DNA of 64,000 nucleotides. Source: Vibrio comitans. GTDB taxonomy: Bacteria > Pseudomonadota > Gammaproteobacteria > Enterobacterales > Vibrionaceae. The stretch covers positions 1,302,001 to 1,366,000 of the forward strand of contig AP024866.1 of assembly GCA_024346835.1 (NCBI GenBank), given 5' to 3'. The notes beneath the pieces were generated by a model. The model was not told where the DNA came from. It saw nothing but the letters and a program-made list of their open reading frames with translations, and ran no database searches. This document shows positions 1-8,065 of the stretch, in pieces; position 1 is the stretch's first letter, and each line of letters starts with the position of its first letter. The position numbers and the translations under genes were made by a program.

Positions 1-545
1 ATCGAATATTTAGTAGAGTACGTCTGAAAAAAGCAATCAATATCTTTGCGAAGTGTCGCTTCAGTAAGCTCTTTGTCATGATTGATTAAAGACAGGTTTA
101 TGTCTCTAGCCAGTTGCTGCTTATCTAAGCGAACGCCATTGAAGTAGTTAAAAAACCATCTAGCAGTGTTTAGCTCAGCATCACTTGCAGGGATTGATTG
201 AGTCAACCAATGCAATAACCAAATCGTTCCAATCTTATCCAAGAACTCATCCCATGCTTTTTGCTCTTCAGTGTTAACGAAAAGGTCTTTAGCTAATTTT
301 GTAAGTTCGAAATCTAGCTGTTTATTTTGACTAGGTTGAACTAACTGAAGAGTCTTGATCCAGTGTCGAACTGACAGGACCATGTTTTTACCCATTCCCA
401 TTGAAACCATTTGTTGTTCTATAGTTTCTTTACTAGAAATTGAAACGTTAGTTTGAACTTCTTGAATTATCTTGTAAATCCATCCATAACGGACAGGGAA
501 GGTTTGATGACCTGAAAACTTCAGACTACTAGACTCGATTGACAA
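1..545 (-). CDS. DUF4007 protein, SspB-like (5' part only; gene runs off the left edge)
   Basis: Reading the minus strand from a TTG at 545-543 gives an open frame to the window edge, about 181 codons. It begins MSIESSSLKFSGHQTFPVRY; the early SGHQTFPxRYGW motif is the hallmark of DUF4007 proteins. An in-frame stop lies upstream, no ATG or GTG is available, and AAAGGT sits 7 bases before the TTG, so TTG is the likely start. As I recall, DUF4007 proteins accompany PAPS-reductase-like and ATPase genes in single-strand PT modification (SspBCD) loci, where SspB is the nicking component. The remaining modification genes should lie left of the window. It is divergent from the helicase operon. Family call is good; the SspB name is inferred from context. 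Confidence 0.8.
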   Translation of the reverse strand, partial: MSIESSSLKFSGHQTFPVRYGWIYKIIQEVQTNVSISSKETIEQQMVSMGMGKNMVLSVRHWIKTLQLVQPSQNKQLDFELTKLAKDLFVNTEEQKAWDEFLDKIGTIWLLHWLTQSIPASDAELNTARWFFNYFNGVRLDKQQLARDINLSLINHDKELTEATLRKDIDCFFQTYSTKYS

Positions 546-855
546 TTTACGTACCTTTGCTGTTTGGAGATTTTATCCACGTGCTGATTTTACGCAGTTG
601 AGCTTAAACGTCTACTGCATTTTGCACTTTCTGAGTGATTGAGTATATTTGATTTTACTTAAAGGTACAAAGTACGTATATTGATAAGTATGCAGTGATG
701 GCGTTAAATGATCAGCAATTAACAGCTATTCAGTATAAAGTTAATTTTTAGTTAATAAACAAACAATGTTCACAAGAAAAGCCGCTTAATTCACATTTAG
801 GTAGCTTCCTCTATGTTATTGTTATTGTTGTTATTGTTGAGAGGCGCGTTCGTAA
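546..855. promoter_or_regulatory. Divergent control region of the PT island
   Basis: A+T-rich 310-bp gap between the DUF4007 gene and the helicase operon, so it should hold both promoters. Seen in it: AAAGGTAC at 661-668 with its inverse GTACCTTT at 551-558, TACGTA at 548-553 and 673-678, and a run of TTATTG-type units at about 814-838 just before the helicase ribosome site. These could be operator halves. No confident -10/-35 pair could be chosen. Confidence 0.35.
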
Positions 856-2496
856 ATGTTAAAGAAAATCATTAGTAATTTGTCTTACAGTGATAAATAT
901 CGTTTATTGTCTAAAGAACAACTCAACCTTATTGATAGCCTTAGTGAAATTCAAAAAGAAAAGTTGGACCTGGTAAACATTATCTTTCATAGCCTAGGTG
1001 TTAAGCTTCTTGTTGATGAAGGAATGCGTAATTTAGTGATTGAAAGGCTCAAGAAAGAGCAAGTCAAAGAAATCATAGAGGCGTTAAACATTGAAGGGAT
1101 CTCGTATGATCCAAAAGAATCTTTTGTAGCTTATGAAACATTAAAAGTAGTGGCCGAACAGTTCCCTGAAAAATTTTTTAAAGCATTAGGCTTAGCTGAA
1201 TCACTTGAAGAGTACGATTCATTGAAAGAGAAAGTAAGAGGGACAACTCAGGTTGCCCCTCCTTATCCTCTCTACGATTATCAAATTGATTGTGCTTCTC
1301 GAGTCAAACGTTATCTAAACTCCGAATCAGAAAAAAGGGTGCTTTTGCATCTTCCTACTGGTGCAGGCAAAACTCGAACTTCGATGAACGTCGTGTGTGA
1401 CTTTCTACGAGATAACCCTAATCAGTTGGTTGTTTGGTTAGCAGATACCAAAGAACTTTGTGAACAAGCTGTTCAAGAATTTGAGAGAGCATGGGGTACT
1501 CTGGGAAATCATAGTCTCCCTGCATATTGCTATTTTGGAGATTCGGAGCTATCCATTAGTGGATTAAATCGCGGCTTTTTAGTTGCAGGCCTACAGAAAT
1601 TGAGTAGTTTGGGTAAGCAAGATAAGAATGCACTTGACTACTTATATAGTGAATTGAGGCGAAAAACGTCTTTAGTCATATTTGATGAAGCACATAAGGC
1701 TATCGCTCCAACTTATGCAGATACAGTTGAGAAATTTCTAAATCACTCGGAAAACAACGCTTTTTTAGTTGGGTTAAGTGCAACTCCTGGTCGAGTGATG
1801 GGCGATGACGAAAAAATGCATCATGAGAACCAAAAGCTGAGTGATTTTTTTCACAACAACAAAGTTACGATGATAGTAAAAGGATACACATCCCCACTTG
1901 AGTATTTAGTTGAAGAGCAATATTTAGCTAAGGCGGAGTTTATTCAGCTTAACTATGATGATTTGTCAGTAGATCAAAAATTTGGGAAAAATAATAGAAC
2001 AGTTAGTAATGCGGAGCTTTTGAAAGTACTTTCATCGAATGATAATCGAAATGTTAAGTTGCTAGAAACTATAAGTAGTGAAATAGAAGAGCATAACGCT
2101 CAACTTATTGTTTTTGCATGTACGGTTGCGCATGCTAATGAATTGGCGTTTCAATTGGCTGGAGTGGGTATATCTTGCCAAAGTATAGATGGCGGCACAC
2201 CTGCGATAGTACGTGCTGCTGCTATTAGTGACTACAAAAATAAGAAAATTAATGTGCTCATAAATTATGGCGTACTTACCGCAGGGTTTGATGCTCCATG
2301 TACTAATGTCGCGATTATTGCTAGGCCGACTAACTCGTTGGTTCAGTATTCTCAAATGGCAGGAAGGGCTATGCGTGGTAAACGTAGTGGCGGAAATACG
2401 AATTGCCGAGTTTATACAGTTAACGACAATATTCCAGAATTCAGAAGTGTATGTCATGCATTTTCATACTGGGATCAAATGTGGAAACCAGAGTGA
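856..2496 (+). CDS. Superfamily 2 DEAH helicase of the PT defence island
   Basis: 546-residue protein. Residues 1-130 match nothing I know; the helicase core follows. Seen: Walker A LPTGAGKT (166-173), DEAH (277-280), SAT (308-310) and motif VI QMAGRAMR (500-507), so both RecA-like lobes look complete. It resembles the ResIII/RAD3-like translocases of restriction systems. The start ATG has GAGG 11 bases upstream. It is the first gene of a rightward five-gene operon; the next gene starts 14 bases after its stop. Helicases of this type are found beside PT modification genes as restriction components; I infer that it loads on or unwinds unmodified invader DNA for the nuclease encoded downstream. 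Codon use looks A+T-rich compared with the core genes to the right. Confidence 0.85.
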   Translation: MLKKIISNLSYSDKYRLLSKEQLNLIDSLSEIQKEKLDLVNIIFHSLGVKLLVDEGMRNLVIERLKKEQVKEIIEALNIEGISYDPKESFVAYETLKVVAEQFPEKFFKALGLAESLEEYDSLKEKVRGTTQVAPPYPLYDYQIDCASRVKRYLNSESEKRVLLHLPTGAGKTRTSMNVVCDFLRDNPNQLVVWLADTKELCEQAVQEFERAWGTLGNHSLPAYCYFGDSELSISGLNRGFLVAGLQKLSSLGKQDKNALDYLYSELRRKTSLVIFDEAHKAIAPTYADTVEKFLNHSENNAFLVGLSATPGRVMGDDEKMHHENQKLSDFFHNNKVTMIVKGYTSPLEYLVEEQYLAKAEFIQLNYDDLSVDQKFGKNNRTVSNAELLKVLSSNDNRNVKLLETISSEIEEHNAQLIVFACTVAHANELAFQLAGVGISCQSIDGGTPAIVRAAAISDYKNKKINVLINYGVLTAGFDAPCTNVAIIARPTNSLVQYSQMAGRAMRGKRSGGNTNCRVYTVNDNIPEFRSVCHAFSYWDQMWKPE

Positions 2497-2510
2497 GGTT
2501 ATTGAAGAAA

Positions 2511-4328
2511 ATGACTAATTTAAACGAACGCCCTTTTATTAGAGGCGCAGTAGCTATTGAATCTATGAGAGATAATGGCTACAAGAATGCTGCCTATGCA
2601 TTGGCCGAACTAATAGATAATAGTATTCAAGCTGGAGCTCCAAATGTACGTTTGATGTGCTTTGAACATTCAGAGTTATCTTCCTCAAATCGAACTACTC
2701 GTCGAGTTAAAAAGATTGGAATATTTGACGATGGTAAAGGTATGAGCAAAGAAACTTTACACTTAGCCCTAGAGTTTGGAGGGTCTAAGCATCGAGACGA
2801 CCCAAATGGAATGGGAAAGTTTGGCATGGGACTTCCCAACTCCAGTATTTCTCAGTGTAAGAGAGTCGATGTTTGGAGCTGGGAAAAAGGAAGTACACCT
2901 ATTCATACTTATCTTGATATCGATATGATGAAGGATGGAAAGCTTGAATCGATCCCTTATCCAACTGAATCGCAGCTACCGCTAGAATATCGAGAGCATC
3001 TAAGTTCAGGTATTTTTCCAGAATCAGGTACGTTTATTCTTTGGAGTAGATTAGATCGACTGCAATGGAAGACTGCTGCATCTATTTACAAGCATTCGGA
3101 AGCCTTAGTAGGGAGAATGTACAGAAAGTATATTGAGCAGAATCAAGTTAAAATTCGATTTCACCCATATTTGTACAATGAAAATATGAGCAAATACTTA
3201 GAGTCAGAGTCGCTAGAAGTAACTGACTTTAGGTCCAATGATCCACTTTATCTGTGCAATGAATCATCTTTACCTGAGCTTCCTGGTAATATGAAAGGAG
3301 AAGCACCTTTTAAGGTTATGCAGCGGGAAATAATGCAGCTACCTTACGAGGGGGAAATTTTTGATGTTGAATTAGTTGTGTCTATGATTAAACCAGAGGT
3401 TTTATCTGCAATTAAGAACTCGGATCAATCAACAGGGCAATTCGTTGGTAGTTCGCCATGGGGTAAACATATGGCGACAAATACAGGCGTATCCATAGTA
3501 AGGGCCGATAGAGAACTAGAGACAAGAACCGATTTCTTCCCAAAAGATTTTCTTAATACAAAAGCTAGATTTATGGGCGTAGAAGTTAATTTTCCGCCTG
3601 GTCTGGATAAAGTTTTTGGAGTCTTAAATAATAAGCAAGCAGCAGTTAATTTTCAATTTATGGATTTTGACGATGACGCTTTACAACAAGGATTTGAAAA
3701 CTCTGAAGACTATAAGAAAGATCTGGAAGAGAACAATGATCCTAAATTAAAGTTATATAAAGTATCAGACAGTCTCTCGAAGCTGATAAAAGAAGTCACG
3801 AAAGAAGTTAATAAATTAGATTTGACAGTTGTTAGTAGAACTAGTGATAGGGTAGTAGAAAGACCTATTTTTGAAAAAATAATAGAACAAGTTAATAATA
3901 GACGTGGCGAAAGTGGTAAAGGCCCAGATCCAGAAGAGAAGATACTACCCAAAGATAAACCTGAAATCATAAAAACAATTAAAAGAGATATCAATATTTC
4001 TGAGCCAGAAGCTCAAACGATAGTTGAAGAGATAATTAATAATGATGAGCATTTCAAGATACAGGAAATTGGAGTTGCTCAAAATATATTCTTTGATGTT
4101 AGTAGGTTTAATGGGTTGACTTTGCTTCAAATTAATAGAAACCATGCATTTTATCAAAAGTTAATATCTGATGCTCCGAATGAGCAGAGTGATCTATTGA
4201 AAGTTAGTTTAGGTGCATGGGCTCGCATGGAAAATGAAGCACTGTCAGAGCGTTCACTTAAGCAGTTACAGTTTGCAAGGGAATTGTGGGGCCAGATGTT
4301 ACATGACTATTTAAGTGATGATGAGTAA
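2511..4328 (+). CDS. MORC/MutL-like GHKL ATPase of the defence operon
   Basis: 605 residues from the ATG at 2511. An in-frame ATG at 2451 inside the helicase gene would add 20 residues, but it has no clear ribosome site. The N-terminus carries the GHKL (gyrase, Hsp90, histidine kinase, MutL) nucleotide site: ELIDNS (33-38, E33 and N37 being the N-box pair), DDGKGM (73-78) and the glycine lid GMGKFGMG (100-107). There is no kinase dimerisation domain, so it is not a sensor kinase. Prokaryotic relatives of MORC ATPases are known from restriction systems together with SF2 helicases and endonucleases, which fits this operon. The last 90 or so residues (about 515-605) form a module repeated in the next gene product. 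Role inferred: an ATP-driven clamp or remodeller at target DNA. Confidence 0.8.
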   Translation: MTNLNERPFIRGAVAIESMRDNGYKNAAYALAELIDNSIQAGAPNVRLMCFEHSELSSSNRTTRRVKKIGIFDDGKGMSKETLHLALEFGGSKHRDDPNGMGKFGMGLPNSSISQCKRVDVWSWEKGSTPIHTYLDIDMMKDGKLESIPYPTESQLPLEYREHLSSGIFPESGTFILWSRLDRLQWKTAASIYKHSEALVGRMYRKYIEQNQVKIRFHPYLYNENMSKYLESESLEVTDFRSNDPLYLCNESSLPELPGNMKGEAPFKVMQREIMQLPYEGEIFDVELVVSMIKPEVLSAIKNSDQSTGQFVGSSPWGKHMATNTGVSIVRADRELETRTDFFPKDFLNTKARFMGVEVNFPPGLDKVFGVLNNKQAAVNFQFMDFDDDALQQGFENSEDYKKDLEENNDPKLKLYKVSDSLSKLIKEVTKEVNKLDLTVVSRTSDRVVERPIFEKIIEQVNNRRGESGKGPDPEEKILPKDKPEIIKTIKRDINISEPEAQTIVEEIINNDEHFKIQEIGVAQNIFFDVSRFNGLTLLQINRNHAFYQKLISDAPNEQSDLLKVSLGAWARMENEALSERSLKQLQFARELWGQMLHDYLSDDE

Positions 4329-4386
4329 TTAAATGTTAGGTGGGCATGTATTATCAAGCAGCCCATCTTTCAACTAGAAATGGTAT

Positions 4387-6087
4387 ATGTGTGTGAAAAA
4401 TATTGAAGACGTACTTAGTGCAGTAGAAGGTATAGTTGAGTACATAAAAAACAATGACTCGAAACTAATTAACTATAAATTAAGAATAGAAAAGTTAGAA
4501 AGAGAAATAGTTGAACAACGGGAAATTAATCGAACTTTATCTAAGAAGGTAAAATCCGATACGGTTCTTGTTCAAAGCGTGCCTACTAATAATGATTCAT
4601 TTAGTTTGTCTATGTTACCGAAAAGGTACCACGAAACAGTTCGATTAAATGCTCATCTTCATAACTATAGCTGTAAAAAGTTGGATTCAATTGAATTCAA
4701 GAATGCGTTATCTTCAGACGTAAAGCGGTACCATTTTCATAAAATAGCCACCTTATTAAAAGAACAGGAAAAGGCTTGTAGCAATGAACATAAAATATCT
4801 GAAAGCACAGTTACTAACTCTGAAATAGATAGTTTTACACGTTCTAATGGTGATCTAACAGAGTCGTCCGATAAAAATTTAGACTCCAAATTCGATCTAA
4901 CGATGTTACCTGGTAAATTACACGAAGTAGTTGAAAGAACAAAGCATATACACAAATACAATAAAGATCGTTTAGATATTAAAGAAGCAAAACTAAGGCT
5001 TTGGCTAAATTCTGATGAAGTAATTAAATTTAGACAAGCAAAGCAGATAATAATATTTTCAGAATCTAAGGAATCTAAGGAATCTAAGGAATCTAAGGAA
5101 TCTAAGGAGTCTAAGGAATCTAAGGAATCTAAGGAATCTAAGGAATCTAAGGAAGTCGATACAATAACAAAAGTAACTTTTGCATCGCAATTGGTTGATA
5201 TAGTTACAAACTCTTCTAGATTAATTGAAGTTGATGTCCCAGAACATTTGGTTGAAGTTAAGTCTAAGATTTTAAGTTCTCTAGGCGCTGATATTACTGT
5301 TGAGAAAGTCAGGAGACTCAATAACGAAGATAAGGCTAAACTTGGCCAAATTGCGATGTCTCTTATCGCTTTGCAATTTCACATTAGGAAACGTGTTAAG
5401 AGTAAATCGCCTCGAACCTTAAAGAGTCCACTGACATATACTAAAGTAGAAAAAGCAGACAGCGACAGTTCATCAAAGCCCACAATAGCAGAAAAGTATT
5501 ACTCGGAAGCAGCTGGGGTGACTGTAACGTTCAAGCCAACCGTTTTATTGGATAATGATTTGTTTCAAATTAGTGAGCAGAACGAACTAGAAGTAAAGAT
5601 TAACTTGCAACATGCGTTTTTTGAAAGTGTTGATTGGTTTACGGATAATCTAGAAAAAAAATTTCTTATGGAGTTTTTCACCTTATGGGCATCTATGCGA
5701 AAAGACACCAATTCTGAAATAGCAACGACTAAGTTAAAAACAGCTAGGGCAGTATTAGGTAAGTCTCTTCATCAGCTCTATCATGAGGGAACAGCTGTCA
5801 ACGTGAGCTTAGAAAAATTACCATCAACTATGTTGATGGACTTTAAGCAGTTTAATGGAAGAGTAGTAGTAAGTTTAAACGTAAGGCATCCTTTCTATGA
5901 GTTACTTCTATCCGATATAGAAGAAGAGAAAAGAAGTAATATATATAAGTTTATATTTTCTTGGGCGATTGCAGAGAAAGAAACTTTATCGAAGAACATC
6001 CATGAGGCATTGATATTCTCTAGGGAGCATTTATCTACTTATTCTTATGATAAGTTTGACGAATACCTACATGAGAAATTGGCATAA
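4387..6087 (+). CDS. Repeat-rich defence operon protein, partner of the GHKL ATPase (function unknown)
   Basis: 566 residues, not recognised as a named family. Visible layout: a charged, probably coiled-coil N-terminus (about 1-55); a roughly 57-residue unit present twice (about 72-128 and 169-225, each opening with F-S/D-L-S/T-MLP and then H-E-hydrophobic-V); ten Glu-Ser-Lys triplets (226-255); a middle helical region; and two copies of a module (about 378-470 and 471-566) that also ends the upstream GHKL protein. The second copy and the GHKL copy share FNG, N-x-x-H-x-FY, WA-x-x-E and a final YLxE/YLSD pattern. The start ATG is weakly supported; a GTG at 4393 is possible. The stop overlaps the nuclease start by one base. 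I infer a scaffold or adaptor; no catalytic motif is seen. Confidence 0.7.
   Translation: MCVKNIEDVLSAVEGIVEYIKNNDSKLINYKLRIEKLEREIVEQREINRTLSKKVKSDTVLVQSVPTNNDSFSLSMLPKRYHETVRLNAHLHNYSCKKLDSIEFKNALSSDVKRYHFHKIATLLKEQEKACSNEHKISESTVTNSEIDSFTRSNGDLTESSDKNLDSKFDLTMLPGKLHEVVERTKHIHKYNKDRLDIKEAKLRLWLNSDEVIKFRQAKQIIIFSESKESKESKESKESKESKESKESKESKESKEVDTITKVTFASQLVDIVTNSSRLIEVDVPEHLVEVKSKILSSLGADITVEKVRRLNNEDKAKLGQIAMSLIALQFHIRKRVKSKSPRTLKSPLTYTKVEKADSDSSSKPTIAEKYYSEAAGVTVTFKPTVLLDNDLFQISEQNELEVKINLQHAFFESVDWFTDNLEKKFLMEFFTLWASMRKDTNSEIATTKLKTARAVLGKSLHQLYHEGTAVNVSLEKLPSTMLMDFKQFNGRVVVSLNVRHPFYELLLSDIEEEKRSNIYKFIFSWAIAEKETLSKNIHEALIFSREHLSTYSYDKFDEYLHEKLA
5062..5151 (+). repeat. Ten tandem copies of a 9-bp unit (GAATCTAAG) in frame
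   Basis: Ten perfect-length units encode Glu-Ser-Lys ten times (residues 226-255 of the host gene). Only the sixth unit differs, by a silent GAA to GAG change. The near-identical DNA suggests recent slippage expansion. Because the unit is three codons, copy-number changes keep the frame and would only alter linker length. Confidence 0.95.
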
Positions 6088-7001
6088 TGAGCTTAATAGG
6101 AAAAGACTTTTCGAAACACTTAGAGAGCGCGTTTAACGACGCGAACTCTCTTGTCGTTGTAAGTGCCTATCTAACCATGCCTGCAGTAGACTTTTTATTT
6201 GATAAATTGCCGCTAGGTGTACCTGCAACATTTGTAGTTCGAGCCAGGCCAGAAGATATTCTTTCCGGATCTTGTGATCTAGATGCGATTAAAACCATGC
6301 ATTACAGTGGAGTTAAATGCTATCTCAATAGAGAAGTTCATGCCAAGATTTATATTATAGATCAAGCGTTTGGATTCATAGGTAGCGCCAATTTTACGAA
6401 TAATGGTTTGAGATTAGCAGGCTATGGGAACTTAGAGTTATCGACCAAGGTTGATATAAGTGATGCCGACATGAGTTTGATTGAGACCATCATTCAAGAC
6501 TCGATACTAGTAACGGCTGATTTGATAAAGAAACTAGAATTATATAGAAGAGATAATAAAGCTTGTGATACTGTAAAAGTTCCGATTGATAGTTGGTGGG
6601 ATGCTATTCTTGATCTCCAGACGTATAGTATAGATGATGGTTTGTATGTAACAGACTTACCTTGGATTGATTTGTCAGAACCATCACTAGATAGTATTGC
6701 TATAGAGCATGATCGAGATATATTTCACTTTGAATCAAGTATTAGTGCTATAGAGAGACGCTTTAAAGCGAGTAAAATATTTAGTTTCGTTAAAAGTAGT
6801 CTGCAAGAAAGTGAAAATGGTTATTTATACTTTGGAGAGTTGACGGCTTTAGTTCACTCTGCATTGAAAGATGATACTCTTCCCTACAGGTCCGAAATAA
6901 AGCAGTACATCGTAAATTTGATGTCTTACTTACAATTGTTAGCTAAAGATCAGATAGATATAGATAGACCTAATTACAGTCAACGAATTTCACTAAAATA
7001 G
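6087..7001 (+). CDS. Phospholipase-D-type nuclease of the defence operon
   Basis: 304 residues. One HKD motif is clear: H85-A-K87, then D92 and GSAN (99-102), in the stretch HAKIYIIDQAFGFIGSANFT. A single HKD per chain usually means that a dimer makes one active site, as in BfiI/NgoFVII-like restriction nucleases. The N-terminal residues before the motif form the usual PLD sheet; residues 150-304 are not recognised and may bind DNA or partners. The start overlaps the previous stop by one base (TAATG), suggesting translational coupling, and the next gene begins 5 bases after its stop. I infer that it is the DNA-cutting subunit of the island. Confidence 0.8.
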   Translation: MSLIGKDFSKHLESAFNDANSLVVVSAYLTMPAVDFLFDKLPLGVPATFVVRARPEDILSGSCDLDAIKTMHYSGVKCYLNREVHAKIYIIDQAFGFIGSANFTNNGLRLAGYGNLELSTKVDISDADMSLIETIIQDSILVTADLIKKLELYRRDNKACDTVKVPIDSWWDAILDLQTYSIDDGLYVTDLPWIDLSEPSLDSIAIEHDRDIFHFESSISAIERRFKASKIFSFVKSSLQESENGYLYFGELTALVHSALKDDTLPYRSEIKQYIVNLMSYLQLLAKDQIDIDRPNYSQRISLK

Positions 7002-7005
7002 AATA

Positions 7006-8061
7006 ATGAGTAAATACTACGATTATGCCGCTTCAACCCCAGTTTCTGATGAGGTTTTGGCCGCTATGAAGCCTTGGGAGCAACAAAGTTTTGCTAATCC
7101 GTCTGCGTCTCATCACGCTGCGGTAGATGCAACTAAAGCGATACAGCGCGCCAGAGAAAAGATAGCAGATGAAATCGGAGCTATGCCTAGTGAGATTCTC
7201 TTTACGAGTGGGGCGAGTGAGTCTAATAATCTTGCTATTAAAGGTATTGCCTTTAAACACTTAGATGAGAAAGGGCACATCATTACGTCAAGTATTGAAC
7301 ATAAATGCATCCTCAATACATGTTCTTTTCTTGAAACATTGGGTTTTGAAGTTACTTATATAGCACCAGATAGTAATGGTGTTATAGATAGCACTTCCGT
7401 AATGAATGCTGTTAAAGATAACACTATACTCATCTCAATTCACCACATAAACAATGAGCTGGGAACTATGCAACCTATTGGGGAATATGGTGCAATAGCC
7501 TTTAATAATAACATTCCTTTCCATACCGATGCTGCTCAAAGTTTTTGTAAAGCAGAAATCGATGTTGATGACATGGACATTGATATGCTTTCTCTGTCTG
7601 GCCACAAAATCTATGGGCCTAAAGGCATTGGTGCGCTCTATATTCGAGATGCTCGTGATTCGGACATTGTTCCTTTGATTCATGGAGGAGGCCAGGAACT
7701 TGGACTTCGAGGTGGAACGTCACCTACACCATTGATTGTGGGCTTAGGTTGTGCAGTAGAAGCATTTCCGGAAGATAAAAGCCTACAACATCGAGATTTT
7801 GATGGCTTGATTGCTGAGTTTGACTTTAAAAGAAATGGGGGAGAACGCCTTCTTTCCACAACTTGGAATATTACTTTTAGTTCAGATGCTGAAGTTAAGA
7901 GGTTCTTTTCCAAGCATGAGTGGCTGGTTTCACAAGGTTCAGCGTGTAATGCTATGACGAACACCCCTTCTCATGTGTTGACTGCTATAGGCCTAGATGA
8001 GTCACAAGCAAGGAGGACATATCGAATTAGCTTGCCTCCTTATCAGGGTTCGGTAAGTTGA
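7006..8061 (+). CDS. Cysteine desulfurase, IscS/DndA/SspA type
   Basis: 351-residue class V PLP enzyme that would pass cysteine sulfur to PT modification. Seen: pyridoxal lysine K201 in SGHKIYGPKG, H173 and D175 in FHTDAAQS, the early TSGASESNN cofactor loop, and catalytic C314 in SQGSACN. It is about 50 residues shorter than housekeeping IscS and lacks an IscU-docking tail, as in island desulfurases. Unusually, it is the last gene of the helicase/ATPase/nuclease operon rather than beside the modification genes. DndA or SspA is the best assignment; which of the two cannot be decided without the missing genes on the left. Its stop lies 4 bases from the stop of the convergent methyltransferase gene. 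Confidence 0.85.
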   Translation: MSKYYDYAASTPVSDEVLAAMKPWEQQSFANPSASHHAAVDATKAIQRAREKIADEIGAMPSEILFTSGASESNNLAIKGIAFKHLDEKGHIITSSIEHKCILNTCSFLETLGFEVTYIAPDSNGVIDSTSVMNAVKDNTILISIHHINNELGTMQPIGEYGAIAFNNNIPFHTDAAQSFCKAEIDVDDMDIDMLSLSGHKIYGPKGIGALYIRDARDSDIVPLIHGGGQELGLRGGTSPTPLIVGLGCAVEAFPEDKSLQHRDFDGLIAEFDFKRNGGERLLSTTWNITFSSDAEVKRFFSKHEWLVSQGSACNAMTNTPSHVLTAIGLDESQARRTYRISLPPYQGSVS

Positions 8062-8065
8062 TGGT

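Noticed and set aside
698..751. 17-codon frame beginning MALNDQQLTAIQ, like the start of a UvrD-type helicase
   Set aside because: Too short, no good ribosome site, and no further helicase residues follow; at best a fragment.
2451..2510. Upstream start for the GHKL ATPase
   Set aside because: It would overlap the helicase gene by 46 bases without a ribosome site; the ATG at 2511 directly precedes the conserved N-terminus.
4737..5321. Minus-strand ORF with Ser-Leu-Asp repeats opposite the Glu-Ser-Lys array
   Set aside because: It is only the reverse reading of the tandem repeat; no ribosome site and wrong strand inside a tight operon.
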